Source: Danio rerio
Taxonomy: Eukaryota; Chordata; Actinopteri; Cypriniformes; Danionidae
DNA length: 64,000 bases
Direction: 5' to 3'
Assembly: GCF_049306965.1 (NCBI RefSeq)
Contig: NC_133176.1
Coordinates: 21,135,001 to 21,199,000 of the forward strand
Shown: piece by piece, positions 1 through 14,107 of the stretch
Position numbering within the stretch: the first letter of the stretch is position 1
Layout: every line of letters begins with the position of its first letter
Notes under the pieces: generated by a model
What the model was told of the DNA's origin: nothing
Seen by the model: the letters and a program-made list of their open reading frames with translations, nothing else
Databases searched by the model: none
Made by a program: the position numbers and the translations under genes

Positions 1-1076
1 TCTGCTTCTCAAACTATGAAGGAATAAATCCACTTGAAATGAATTATTCCACTTGCTCAATATGGAAATGAAGCTGGTCTGGGATCAGTGTTTACAATCC
101 ACCTAGTGGAATCTTTATGGTATACCTGAAATCTGTTTGCGTACCAATCCAACTGCCACTTCATCCATTACAGGACAGGTTTTAGTTGGATTTGCTGGAA
201 GCCAATATAGGTACTTTTTAAATCTTCTAAATCACATGCATTTTGTTGTCCCGTGAACCTACAGCCTGTTATTATTTCAGCACAAAGTCAGGAGGGAGAA
301 AGAGACACAGGGGAAGTAGAAGAGCGAGACGTGTCACGTGCCTTTCCCTATCTCTTCCCAAAAGGCAGTACTGAGAACAGACAATAAACAAATTCAGTGC
401 ACCTTGGGGATAATAGTCCTGTTGGCTTCTGCAATAGACAAAAACACAACACATACTGGGTCCCCAGATGCAACTGATCCGCATCACCGATTGGCTGCAG
501 CACGTCGTGGGGCAACTTTCCTGTGAAATCCGACATTTTTATGTACCTGTGCACAAAGTTGAAGGCTTTTGTTATATGAAGTGGCTGAATGGTTGGAACC
601 ATTTATTTGTAACTCGTAACCACAAAACCAGTCAAAAGGGTCAACTTTTGAAATTAAGGTTTAGACATCATTTGAAATACGCTTTTGTCATGAAATATTT
701 GAAAATCTGAAATCTAAGGGTTAAAAGAATGTAAATGTTCAGAAAAGTCTCCTTTTAAAGTCAAAATTAGGTTCTTAGCTATGCATATTACCAATCAAAA
801 ATTAAGAATTTGATGTACTTGAAGGAAATGTAAAAATTTCTTCATGAAAGTTGATCTTTATTTAATATTCTATTTTCTGTACCATTTTGACAATGGATTT
901 TTGGGTTTTCCCACATATCTGCACGTGTAACATTGGACTGGTTTTGTGGTACAGTTACATTTTTAGAAAGACTTAGAAAGTATAGTCCATTAAGAAAGTT
1001 TTTTCACCCTTATATTGTTCCAAACCTGTATGACTTTCTTCTGTGTTTAAAGCACACACGATATTTAAAAGAATGT
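1..1076. other. No gene recognised; AT-rich
   Basis: Short ORFs here overlap on both strands and show no family resemblance. Nothing could be identified. It could be an intron or long 3' UTR of a gene beyond the left edge. Confidence 0.3.
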
Positions 1077-2112
1077 TCTTACAGTTTTTGCATTCGCTTT
1101 GGTGCATTTCTCACTACACTATTTACTTTTGCACAACAGGTAATGCATTTCTCAAAACAATTAGTCATTTGTGCACATCCTAGTAGCAGTTTCTCATTCT
1201 TTTCAACAAATTGCGAATGCTTTTGGACATGCATCAATTGCTTTCCTACAACTCTGCTGTGTAAAACATTATCATCTGCTTATGTCATGTCAGTCAAAAT
1301 GAACTAAACTTGTGAATGCTGAATAGTCATTCCATATAAAACGAATAATCCTCATTTCAATACTTGAGTCATTACATACAAAAATGTTGAACTAGTTGTC
1401 AAAATCTGTCAAGCTAATTTTTTTAAACAAATTTAAATCTTTATTTTCCTGAAAATGTCTTTAAAATTGAACAATTTGAAGAATGATTTACAGACCTGTG
1501 TATGTTGTAGGCTCAGTTCCAATATGTTCTGCAGTATTGTTACAGTTGTGCACAGCTCTACCCAAAGGAAGTTTATGTTTGTTGTAAATAAGGGTGTGTT
1601 TATTCTTTTGCACAATCCTGGGAATAAATTAGGATTGCAAAGAGCAAATGCAGTAAAAATGTGAAACATACATATTCAGTGTCTTGTACTTAAATACCTC
1701 ACTAAATGCAATGATGTCTAACTTTACTGTACTTTTTAAATGGCTGTGCTAATTGTATACAGTGCTGTTTTGAGCATTTTCAGGAAGTTTCACTAAAATC
1801 AGACTTTTTTTGCATTGAAAAAATGTCCAGAGTAAACTGTCATAATGAAAACATGACAAAGCCATTTGACTATCTTGTTCATAAACAATGGTGTCAGGAC
1901 TTTTCATTTTGATGACACTGACTCTTTGATTGACATGAATACTTGCTTTTGAGGAATGAACTATCCATTTTGAGCATGTGACGCGCTTTTGCGGGTTATC
2001 AGCTAGGTTTTGCAATTTGCACTTATTGTTTTGAGAAAATCATTAAATGTTGTGCAAAAATGCACTAGTGATGTTAGAAACGCACCAAAGCGACTGAGAA
2101 AAACTAACAGTT
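1077..2112. mobile_element. About 1-kb non-autonomous DNA element with long imperfect inverted ends
   Basis: The left end (ACAGTTTTTGCATTCGCTTT then GGTGCATTTCT, and TTTTGCACAACA near 1130) recurs inverted at the right end (AGAAACGCACCAAAGCGACT then GAGAAAAACT, and TGTTGTGCAAAA near 2050). A second matched pair is CTCAAAACAAT near 1153 and ATTGTTTTGAGAA near 2025. There is no transposase-like ORF. Exact ends and family are not certain. Confidence 0.55.
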
Positions 2113-3420
2113 TTGGTTCTCATTGATTTCTCTTTTTTTTTGGACAAAAATACAATAGAAGTCAGTGGGAAACAAAGAGTATCTTAATTTGTGTTAAAAA
2201 AAGGAAATGCATGCATACTGCTCAGGGTTTAGAACAACAGAGAGTGTACATTTTTGGGTGGACTGTCTTTTTAGATGTGATTTCACAATCACTTTTTAAC
2301 AGGCCTATCAACAAATGATTTATTTTGAACTGTACAGGAGAAAAGAGTTCTACTGAGACGTTATAGAAATACTTGATATGCAATTGCCGTTATGATAGCT
2401 GCTTTACTATTTTAGAAGGTGAGTCATAAGTTCACAGGTACACTGTGCTTCTGTAGCTGCAGGCAAATAGAAAAGGGTTGAAAACCCTTTTGAGATGGAG
2501 ATCTTATTACATCAAACCTTAGTAGGTAAAAACATTATATTGATCAGTGATAAACTAGTGTAAATCCATCTACTGGTAGTTCACCTTAAATAGGCAGGGG
2601 GAACCATCTTGAAATAATAAATAATTCAAGAATATTATAATTCTCCCATAAATTACTCACCCACAAGCCATTTTAGCTGTACGTGGCTTTCTTTCTTTTT
2701 TTCTTCAGATGAACACAATCAGAGTTCAAATCCTTATTCAAAATCCATTCAGCTGTGGGTCTGGTGCTATAACCATCTAGCTCTTTTTTTTTCTTTCTTT
2801 TTTTTTTTAAGTGAAATGCTAATAATCTAATTCAATTCAATGAACCCAGAAATCATTGTAATGGGTTAAAAAAACTGAATGTTTTAACTCCAATTAAACC
2901 AATTTTTAAAAAAAATGAAGTGTTCCATTAAATAACATTCTGGCTTTTACAGCTTTGTAATGTCAATGAGTGGTGTTCTTAAAGCATATAAAAGCACTTC
3001 AGTCCATCACTAAATTAATCCATACTGCAGAGGCCTAATGAGTGTCTTCTGAACCAAATCATTCATCCATCCTTAAATTAATCCATACTCCAGATGCTTA
3101 ATGAGGGTCTTCTGAACCAAACCAATAGGTTTTTGCAAGAAAAATCCCAATTCTCTGTCCACGCAACATGCTCCTCAGCAAAGGTTAGTGTACAGTTGTT
3201 TAATTTTTTTCAGTTTTTAGTCCAAATTCTCTTAAAAATCACGAAATTGTACAGATTCCAGCAGCAGTGTTGAATTGATTGTCTGCTGTGATTCATTATC
3301 CTGTCCCCTCATGCATTTGTCTGTTGTGGATCACCAGCCTTTTTTGGAAGGACTTGAATGAGTTACTGATATTGAACTGATAGAAATAACTGAATTTAAA
3401 TTACCAACTTATCTTCTTAT
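2113..3420. other. AT-rich unique sequence with a tandem duplication
   Basis: No coding signal seen. Around 3012-3121 a unit containing TTAATCCATACT ... CTTCTGAACCAAA occurs twice with a period near 62 bases. Confidence 0.4.
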
Positions 3421-3548
3421 TTCCCAGAGATGGGTTGCGGCTGGAAGGGCATCCGCTGCGTAAAAACATGCTGGATAAGTTGGCGGTTCATTCCGCTGTG
3501 GCGACCCCAGATTAATAAAGGGACTAAGCCAACAAGAAAATGAATGAA
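3421..3548 (+). mobile_element. DANA SINE, 3' fragment
   Basis: Contains the 3' half of the tRNA-derived DANA SINE: GGGTTGCGGCTGGAAGGGCA, GGCGGTTCATTCCGCTGTGG and the end ATTAATAAAGGGACTAAGCC followed by GAATGAA repeats. The tRNA-like head is missing. Confidence 0.85.
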
Positions 3549-5021
3549 CTTATCTTCTTTATGCTGAAAGTGTCATCCTTTTGGCCTTTAACAGTTTAAA
3601 AAACAGTTTATAAATGAGTTTACAAAGCCGAGGCAGGATCTTAATTATTTTTACTCTGTTAAATTCATCTGAAAAAAAAGAGGCATATACAGCTTGCAAA
3701 GCTTGAGTGTAAATTTATGGGATAAATGTGATTCTGAACGATATATACAGTGATGTGAAAATGTTCTGACATGTTTCTCTATAGGGACATTAAAATTGTG
3801 ATTTTGGCAGGTCTTAAAATCTGAAAGATGAAACCTCAGATAAACAACAACAAATAGCTTTAACAAAAATAAGTCAGACATTGCTAATCAAAAGTTTTTT
3901 AGCTGTTTGTTGGTCTGGAGCTTCAGGTGTGAATGAACACAATGTTGTCCAACAGGTAAAGATTAGACAAAATTGGGACCTGCAACAAGTCAATGATCTC
4001 AAGCACAATCAAATCTGCAACAGAACAACTAAAGAAAATTCTAGAGTTTTCAATAGTCCAGATCTTTGTCATCCATGGCTTTTCTATCTTAGTTTTATTT
4101 TTTGTTAAATAAATAAATTGCATGTTGTGAGATGTCACGTGATGATGCTCATCTGAGGACTTTATCTTCCAAATTTTAAGATCTGCAAACGATCATGTCA
4201 TTGTTATGTCTTGATAAAAAACAAACCATGAAATTCAATAAGCTGGCCTAAACTTTACATTACTGTATACACAGAATATATAGACCACAGCTATGTTTGT
4301 AATGGAATACTACTTTACTATTGCCTATTATTCTTTAACTGATTAAACAATACATTACTTTAAGTTGTAAATTATAACTTTGGCCTTTATATGAAAATGT
4401 TTCATATTTAGGCAGTCTAATTAAATAATGACTAAGATGAAATTCTTTAAGCTGTACTCTTTAATTTAACTGGAAATGAAAACCATACCCATTGTAGTAA
4501 AATGTAGTAGTTGAGGTATCCTGAACATTTGCTGGAAAAGTACAGAAGTATTCTATTACAAACATAACAGATGTGACTAAAATATGGGGTCTTATAATGT
4601 GATTTCCTTCTAGAACATTATTAATCATTAGGTAGACGACTTGCGTTAGATTTACAGCAGGCTGTTATTATTTTTGTAATGTTTTCATACCGACTGCTGG
4701 TTTGATTTGTAAAGTGCAATATGTATCTACTAAAATGTGCCTATTTTTACAGTCTGGTTTTTATACTTATTGTGCAGTATAAATATAATCCCTATTGTTG
4801 AAAACTAATTCGTTTCTGCATTTCTTGTCTGTAATCGCATACTACATAGACATGGATTTGGAGAAAACGATTGTGTTTGTTTGTTTCACAAAAATATTCA
4901 ATCAAAACAACAGTCATCTAACCAAAATATAACTAAATAATCTTCATTTGGAGAGTTTACATCAATTTGTAAATGTAATCAAAACACATGACAATTCCAG
5001 TTTCTATTTAATGAATAATTA
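3549..5021. other. AT-rich sequence left of polr1e; nothing recognised
   Basis: No ORF or repeat I can name. An AATAAATAAATAA run near 4107 could be a poly(A) signal on the plus strand for a gene entering from the left, but no such gene is visible. Confidence 0.3.
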
Positions 5022-5027
5022 TTTATT
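5022..5027 (-). promoter_or_regulatory. polr1e: polr1e poly(A) signal AATAAA
   Basis: Plus-strand TTTATT reads AATAAA on the minus strand, about 96 bases beyond the polr1e stop codon (5123-5125). It is the first canonical signal after the stop, so the predicted 3' UTR is only about 120 bases. Confidence 0.6.
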
Positions 5028-5122
5028 TTCAATTCGATCTTAGAAGTCTGTAAAGTGGAACACATAGCAGATTTAGCTTGTACTTGCACATCTTAAAAAT
5101 GAATGCAACTACTGTTCTCAGG

Positions 5123-8100
5123 TTAGTTCATCCTCTTGCGCTTCTTGCGTTCCGTCCGTCGATCATAATGCACCAGAGGAAGCACCAGAGAGACCATTCT
5201 ATGCTCGTCTTCTATCAAGCCCCCTTCTTTGCCTAAGGCGTTTTGGCGGGACAGGGTCAGTCCCATGGCTTTTGCCACCTCCAACATTCTGTGCACAGAC
5301 AAGATTTTTGTCTAATATATTAGAATTTGGAGACAAAATATTAAAACAATACATTCATCCAACATATTAAAATTGAGTTTAAAGGGTGGTCCATTATGAT
5401 ATCATATTTTAACTTTAGTTGATGTGTAATGTAGCTGTGTGAACATAAACATCGCTAAATGTAATATGCTCAAAGGTCAATACAAAAGGAAACTGGCCTT
5501 TCAGAGTTAGCTTAGCAAAGTCTACAAGGAATGAAGTTTGTGGACTACAAGAAAATACACCTTGGTTAAGGAGATCACAAACGGTTCAGGTTACGCGCAT
5601 TCACCCCGCACATACACCATTTGCAGCAAAGGGGCGTGGCCAGATGCGCTGTATTGTTATAGCAGAGAAAGCTAAAATGCAGTCCAAACGCTGCTTTTTC
5701 CACAGAGCTTCTTCTGTTTCTGTATTTGGGCTTCCAAATAACAAAATAAAGAGAGAAGTGCTTACAGTTTAATTTTAATTACGTTCCAGTGAATTTTAAA
5801 AACATGTGTAGCTAGCATTTGACAAAAAACAGCTTCCGGAATGTCTCCCAGTTCAGTGCTGGATTCAGCTAAAAACTCCTCAAAGAAGGAGCAGCTTCAA
5901 CCATAATAGCAGAAGGTGTGGATTGTAAAATGTCATTTGTCTCTCAATGTAGCCGCTCTCCAATCTAAGATAACAAAATCGCAAAATATATATGAATGTT
6001 TCATATTACTTGCACATGCTTATTCCAAATATATGTGAAAGACACTGGTCAGATTTTATTTTGGAGAGCACGGATGAGGTTCAGCTATGTCCTCTTAATT
6101 TTCTGTCTGATTGAGACTCAAACTGATACGGCTAACAGCTGCTCTGACTGACAGTACAGTGGACCCGGAAAGTATTCATAGGGCTTGACTTTTTTTTTTT
6201 TTGTTACAGCCTTATTCTGAAATGGATTAAATTCATTTTTTTCTTCAAAATTCTCCACACAATACCCCATAATGACAATGTGAAAAAAGAGTTTTTGAAA
6301 TTGTGCTTGGCACACCTTGGCTTTGGGAATTTTATTCTTTGGGAATTTTTGCCTATTCCTCTTTGCAGTACCTCTCAAGCTCTATTAGATTGGATGGGAA
6401 GTGACAGTGGACAGACATTTACAGATCTCTCCAGAGATGTTCAATAGGATATGGGTCTGGGCTCTGGCTGGGCCACTCAAGGACATTCACCGAGTTGTTG
6501 TGAAGCCAATCCATTGATATTTTGGCAGTGTGCTTTGGGTCATTGAATAAAATAAAAAAACGAACATCTGTTATCAAATTAGCAATAATTTTATGTATGC
6601 TCATTCATGACCATTTCAGATGTCCATATTGGAGTGTATATATAAATCTATGATATACATACAATAGGATTAAGCATTTTTTTGACCACATTAACGCTTG
6701 ACTGGAAATTGTTTACAAACATTTCCATTTTTGAAAATGCACACTCCGAATGGGGACCAATTCTCACTTTGAACTAGCTTGCATATTTTACACCTGTTCT
6801 TAGTACTGATAAACCACATATTAATTCCTTATCTGTCCAACCATATTTTATTTCCCATTATCCTCTCATATACCTAAACTCACAACTACCCTGCTAACTG
6901 TTAGTAAACCATTAATTAAGTGAGGCTAACAGTTTGTAGCTAATAGTGTATATGTGTTACTAAAGTGTTACAATGTGGCTGGACGATTTGGCCTGAAATC
7001 AAAATCTCAATTAATTGAACATTTAACTCGATTATGATTTATGAATGATTTATTTATTTATCTTTGGCCTCTTCGCGCCGCCACTTGTCAATGCTACCAA
7101 GCAGACCAATCACAGAGTTTAAGTTATGCGTCGTCACAACATGTAGTTACATTTTTGAGAGGTCAGCGTTGGCATTAGTCGAGGGGTATCCGACCATGTG
7201 AAGGCTGCACCAGTACATATGCTGTGCTCAACACAGAACTGTAAACAGAGCAGGGTCACGAGACTCCACATATGGTAGGAAAAGTAATTGATAAAATTGA
7301 CCTGGAAAAAGATTGATTTTAAATTCTGAATGTCGATTTCGATTACTTTGATCAATCGTCCAGCCCTATCTTACAGCAGATGAATATATTATCCTATATC
7401 GAAACATATAACACATTAAATTCAGAAAAACCAACAAAAGAATTCTCAATATTAATAATATGTTTGTAAATGGAAGCATTGGACTGACTTGTTTTCGCTG
7501 ATGCTCATGTCCCTGTGTAGGAGTGTGAGGTTTGCAGTCTGGCCACCCATGTGAAGCAGTAAAGCCAGACAGTAAGAAGCCATTTTCATGCGCATGGACA
7601 TCGACACTGTGTTCCTGAGACTGTAGAGACAAAACATGCATTGATATACGGCCATTATCTGAAGGTTTTATCAAAAAATAGTAAATATTAAGACACAAGC
7701 ACACCTGCCATTGTGGAAACTCTCTACGGTGAAATTCTTCAGCACTTTGTTGATGATGATTCGTGGACATCCATCGTCACTACCAACTTGTAAAACGGAT
7801 TAAAAGCAATTCAGGTTATTTATTTATATATTTACTTAAAAAAAAACAGGGGCCATATACAATAAGTGTATTTGTAATCAATACAATATTATCGTCTATT
7901 GTACAGACAGACGCATTCAATATTTTAGCTTTGCTTCTGTAAAACTCACATTTAAAGGAAATTCGTTTCTGTAGCGAGGCTCTGATGACAAAGGAAAGGT
8001 ACCAGGCACAACGACACTGTCTGTCTCGATCCGCCTCGTCTTTGGAAAGTGTTTCAAGATGTTTGAGAACTGTCTGCGGACTAAAAAAGGCAATTAGATT

Positions 8101-8420
8101 AGTACAAATAAGAATTTCAAAGTCTAATCAGGAGCTAAAATTGACCTCAAATTAAACTCTTTCTACACAAATTAATTTCCATGACTCTGAAACATCTCTA
8201 GAATGTTTGTAGGTTTGTTTTTAATTGAAGGGACAGTTCACCAAAAAAGAACAATTCTGCCAATTTCTCACCCTTTTTACAAACCTGATTGTGTTTCTTC
8301 TGTTAAACAGAAAAGAAGATTTTTTTGAAAAATGTGTTGAAAACTGGTAGCTATTGACTTTCATAGTATTTATTTTTCTTACTATGAAAGACAATGGTTA
8401 CCTGTTTCCAACATACTTCA

Positions 8421-8497
<77 letters not shown>

Positions 8498-9258
8498 TCA
8501 AAAGAAACTCAAAGGTTTGGAACTAATGGAGGGTGAGTAAATGATGACAATTTGTCACCTTGGAATTACAAGGTTATATCTGCGTTCTGAATAATTTTGA
8601 GATAATGAGCTATAAAGTTTTGACATTCCATAGCAAACAGTATGTGTGTAACATTTGTTTTACATATAATATAAGTCTTAAAATGTAAACAACTTATTTC
8701 AAATTTCCATTTGTGTAAACTATTCCTTTAATCTGACAGTAGGAATGCATTAATTTAATCTTAGTTAGGAGACTTAGATTCATTTGATATGAACGTTTTA
8801 AGTATCTAAATGATTACTGGAGACATTTAAAAACGATCAATTATAATCTAAATGATTAAATTGTTCATAGATAAATTCTATAAACATTCCATAGTTTACA
8901 ACAAGCCTTCTCTGTTTTGGTAGTTTGTTTCCCCAATTACATTTTCCATTATTTTATTTTGAAATTATGTGAACACAAAAAATGATCAGAATATAACAGT
9001 GAGCATAAAAAATACATGTAATAATCAAAATACAGGAATAAAGGAGGTTGTTAAATAATAATATTAATAATAATGCCAACAACAACAATAATAGTAAAAA
9101 TAAAAAGAACAAACTAAAGAATAAATGACAGAAATTATAAATGATGATATAATAAAACAAACAATATGAAAACAAATTCTACTTTTGGTTAATAGTGGCA
9201 AATTTTTATATCAACAAATATTTTATATCAAATAAATGAATGTCTTTTGAATGTTTCC

Positions 9259-9323
<65 letters not shown>

Positions 9324-12300
9324 AATATTAAGTAGTAATGTGGTCTTTTTCACCAATAATTAATGTGTAAATATGAAAATTCACTTATCAAAATCATGTT
9401 AATCTCCATACCAGTGGTTATCTCTCATCTTCTGCAGGTCTTCAGAGCTCAGGGTTGCGTACTTCGCTCCAACCTCTTTCAGGGATTCAAACTCATTTGG
9501 AGTCAACACTAGAACAAAGTTAAGAATCTAAACACTGTTTTTCAGTGGAGCATTACTAGATGAAGAATTGTGAATCAAAGTCAAAAGGATACGCTGGTCA
9601 AAGGGGTAAACATCCTCTAGTTTATCAGCATTAGCATTGCATGGAGGGAGGAAGAGGGCTGCATCACTCTGAGCCTCCGTTTCAATCACTTCATTACGAA
9701 GAGCTGGAAGCCAGAATAAGAGAAAATATTATTATGCCTTTTTAATGCACAGTTCAGTCTTATGAATAGTAAAAATCCACACTGATCTACAAAAGTAACT
9801 ACCCAAACACTAAAACTGAAAGTTTCACTAAAGTATCTTTACACCAGCCAGTCAGATATGCTGTGGGTAGATATGCATTTTAGTTTCTCTAAAACAGTAA
9901 GATCTGAACCAGGAGACTACACATGTCATAAATGAGACTTAAATGATCGAAGATGATTTGGCCTATCCAGGATCTTTTAATCATGATATCTGATCTCTGG
10001 CTAATTTGGTTCCTCAAACAAGTTAGCGAATCAGAATAAAATGCATGTGCTTGTGTTTGTAGACAGATCTATCTATCCCTCTGTCTTTCAAAATCATGAT
10101 GATCAAATCAGCGATTGTCTGGCGGCAAGAAAGCAGCGCAATGACATTATCTGATTAATATTCAATTTTCATTAAATCTGCAGTAAATGAAATGGCTTGT
10201 TAGACGATATGCAATTACTTTCACATTTGTTGTGGCTACCTTAAATGCATAGGATGCCTTGAAAGTGAGTAAATTAGAAGGTAATTTTCATTTTTGCATT
10301 AAATAACCCTTTAAAGATCGAGAGAGAAAAAAGGAGAGTGTTTTGAATTGATTGCCATATCAGCTTCTCTGCCTTTTTCATGGCAAAACCAGATCAAATT
10401 TACGACATTTTATGAATATCACTTTTCTATAATAATAATAATAAAAAAATAAAAAGCCGAACTGCAATAAATAATAATGGAGATAAAACATTTTTTTAGG
10501 TTTACTTTTGATAAACATCTTTTTATCATTTTTGAATATTTAAAAATCTTTCCTTTTAAGTCTCTCCAGATACAAATTGCTGTCTGATTACATTAACAAT
10601 TCCAAAAGTATATGTTTAACACTTTGATTTCCTTTTAAAAGTGGACTAGTGATACTTGAAAAACATTTTCGAGCACAGTGAGTCTCTATGCTCTTTATAA
10701 AGCACTATAGAAATAAAGATTAATTGAATGAATTTGAAATAAAATTTAATTGAGTCCTAGATCATACTTGCAGCAAATCAACAGTAAGTGGAGATATCAA
10801 AAAGGGGCAAGGTCCTTTTGGAAGATGGGCATATTTGTTTTGGTGGATTCAAAAATAAATATAATTTAGTATATTTCGATTAGTGCACCTTTAAAGGTTC
10901 ATGACACCTTGGAGTACTTATTTTGAGATTTTAACAGATTTGTGTGTGTTGAGCATCAGTTAAGACAATGTTAGCACCTGTCAAGTTTTATTGTGGGGAA
11001 AATTGGATAATTTTAAGCTTTTTTCACTTGATTTCATCTTCCGGGTTTAAAATAAATTTTGGAGCAGGATTAAAATCGATGACATAGTGTGAATCTGCTA
11101 GTGGATTGATAATGTGTCGGTTTATCATTATTATTCATAGTGGAGTTTTCTTATACTATGAGAAGACCCTGCTTATTAATTATTCATGAGAGCATGTGCT
11201 TTCCGAAAGCAAGGCAGACCTGTCAAGCAGAAAGACCCAATGACTGGGTGAGATCGCGTCCACGTGGCATGGCCACTTTTCCCCCTGCTCCGTCAGCCAC
11301 GCCCACTCCTCCCTCTGCTCTTAGCGCTCCATGTGGAAGCGGAAGCATTTTTTAAAATAATTCAGAGGTAGACTTGACCCGAAAGAGGAAGGCTTAATGG
11401 TCCTAAAACTCTCACACTTTCAACCAATTGTGTGGCTACTGTGCTTTGCATTTGGACAGCAACATACTGCTGCTTACCTTCTACTCCTTTCTGGTCTATG
11501 ATGTTGCTGGCGGCCTGTGCCACGGCCTGATGGAGCGTTTCATTGCCCACTGCATTGAGTCTCCTGGAGCTCAGAGCCCGCTTCTGTTTATTTGTTCCAA
11601 AAGCTTCGATGAGAGCATCCACCTGTGCAAAAAACAAACCCAATACACACATTTGATCAAAAATGCATTTAAAATCCTATTCCCATGCTAAACTCCCGCT
11701 CCTGTGATGCACTTTTAGAATTTGTCAGTTCAATTCCAGGGATTCAAAGGCAGACTGTTGTACTGTTCTCATTTGATAAAGAAGAAAACACTTAAATATC
11801 AAAAAGATAAAATACTTTAGTAAAATGAACAATCTTACAGTCTGGCATAACATGTATAAATTATTTTTGGGAAAAAAGGAAGCAATCTGTTAATAAAACA
11901 ATTAAACAACTAGTCTACTCTAAAATGTCACTCAAAAACACACTTGAACACAATTAAAGAGATTTTTGTTGTCTTATTGAAAGTGTATTCATAGCTGTTT
12001 CACTTAGATATGCGTCACCATTATGTTCCAACTTTTTTTTCATGCTCACCTGAATATTCCAGAAAATTTTAATGATAATAATCAATAAAAATGTCATGTT
12101 GTAAAATATGACTCCAAAAACATTTATGGCATATAAAGTATAATAGTGTAAACACTTTTCAAAACCATATAAATATACTTTATTTCTTTTTTTATCATTA
12201 TAAACTTTTCTTTAGATGATTTACTATAATTTGAATATCACTTATGGTTAGTAAATGATTGATAGTAAAATCATGCATACATGAATTATATATATATTTT

Positions 12301-14035
12301 TAATAGTTAGTCGTTGTTTGCAAGATCAAGTTAGTAGATTCTACCTTATTAAAGCTTTGCATATTAACAAGATTGAAAATGTTTGGTGCATTTCATAATG
12401 TAAATTTAACTCTTTGAATTTTCTTTTTCCCAAATGTTGTTTAACAGGAGCAAAAACATTTTCACAGTATGTCTGATAATATTTTTTCTGATGAAAATTT
12501 TGTTTGTTTTATATCAGCTAGAAGAAAAGCGGTTTTTAATTTTTTTAAAAACATTTTAAGGTCAAAACTATTAGCCCCTTTAAGCTATATTTTTTCGATA
12601 GTCTATGATTTGCCTAATTACCCTTACCTGCCTAGTCAAGCTAATTAACCTAGTTAAGCCTTTAATTTTCAGTTTAAGCTGTATAAAAGTGTCTTGAAAA
12701 GTATCTAATCAAATATTATTTACTGTCATCATGGCAAAGATAAAAAAAAATCAGTTATTAAAATTATTGTTTAGAAATGTGCTAAAAAAAACTTCTCTCC
12801 GTCAAACAGAAATTGGGGAGAAAATAAACAGGGGGCTAATAATTAGGGTGGGCTAATAATTCTGACTTCAACGGTATATACAGTTTAATATAGTAATATG
12901 TTCAATACATTTAGACATTCACCTGATGAGCTACTTACCTTATCTCTGAATGTTGAGGGTTGATTTTCGCTTTCAGCTTCTGTTGCTTCACCTGAAGACA
13001 CAGAATTAACAATGCACATCCTGTTCAGTGACAAACAATTAAACTAAATAAAACCATAACTCACTTTCCTGGCTCCAAGGCTGTGTTAACATGGCGAGGC
13101 TTAGTGCACAAATCTGATTTTTTTCTCAGATCTGATTTATTTTTTTTGGCATAGCTGTTTACATTGTTGTTATTAATGTGGCCAATATCAGATTTGCAGT
13201 GTGAACAGATCTGCATGCGCAAAAGTACATTACGGACAGCACAAAATGTCTAATTTTGCACGAAATGTATGAAGTAAGCAAATTGTCAGATCATGCTTAC
13301 ATGATTATTGCCCTTTTCATATTTCATAAAATTTAAAGGATTGTTCTGCTACTACGAACGCGTATTACGGCATTTCAGACCTAAAATAAGTCACTTGTGA
13401 TTTGAAAACACTGATCATTTGTGATCTATGACAACCGCGGTGCGTGTCTTTCTGACCACCGCTGTGGTAAACTCATCAAGGGTTAATGAGCAGTCGCAAA
13501 CTGAACTGTGAAGGTGGAGTTGGTCTCTGTTTGCAGAGTTATTTTATTTTACTTCCTTATAAACAGCAGGCACGTGCTGAAGGGGGATTCGGGTGCTCGA
13601 GCACCTGCCCTTTTTTCTATTGGAAAGAAATTTCCCCCTTAAAATGAAAGTGCCCCCTCCTTAGTGTACGCATCGTTAACAAAACCAGTTTTGCCTTCAA
13701 AATCTTTTTTAAAATGAACAACCAATTTCTGTGGTAAAGTAATTGTCCTGTTCGTCATTCTACAATGCTGCTGAGGAATAGATGATGTTTGCAGCACAGA
13801 TAATGATGCATTTCGCATTTGATAGTGGCACAAATCTGAACTATAAAGATGAGATTCCATGCAGTTTGGTCATTACTTGAGCCACATGTAAGCAAAAAAA
13901 TCTGATCTGGGCCACATTTGGCTGCAGTGTGAACATAGCCCAAAACATTACTGTTGAATTGGAAAAGAAAATAGTGGAGCATTATATAGTATAAAGTGTG
14001 TTTTTCAGAGTACCCCCTCCATATATCTGCTATGG

Positions 14036-14107
<72 letters not shown>

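Noticed and set aside
7366-7770. 134-codon minus-strand frame as one gene
   Set aside because: It crosses two real polr1e exons and the intron between them in a mixed frame; exons 7489-7620 and 7705-7786 explain it.
8354-8536. IYIYIY frames here and at 13755-14244 and 36695-36904
   Set aside because: Translations of (TA)n tracts.
11362-11652. 96-codon minus-strand frame as a stand-alone gene
   Set aside because: Its middle is polr1e exon 11478-11622; the ends are intron read-through.
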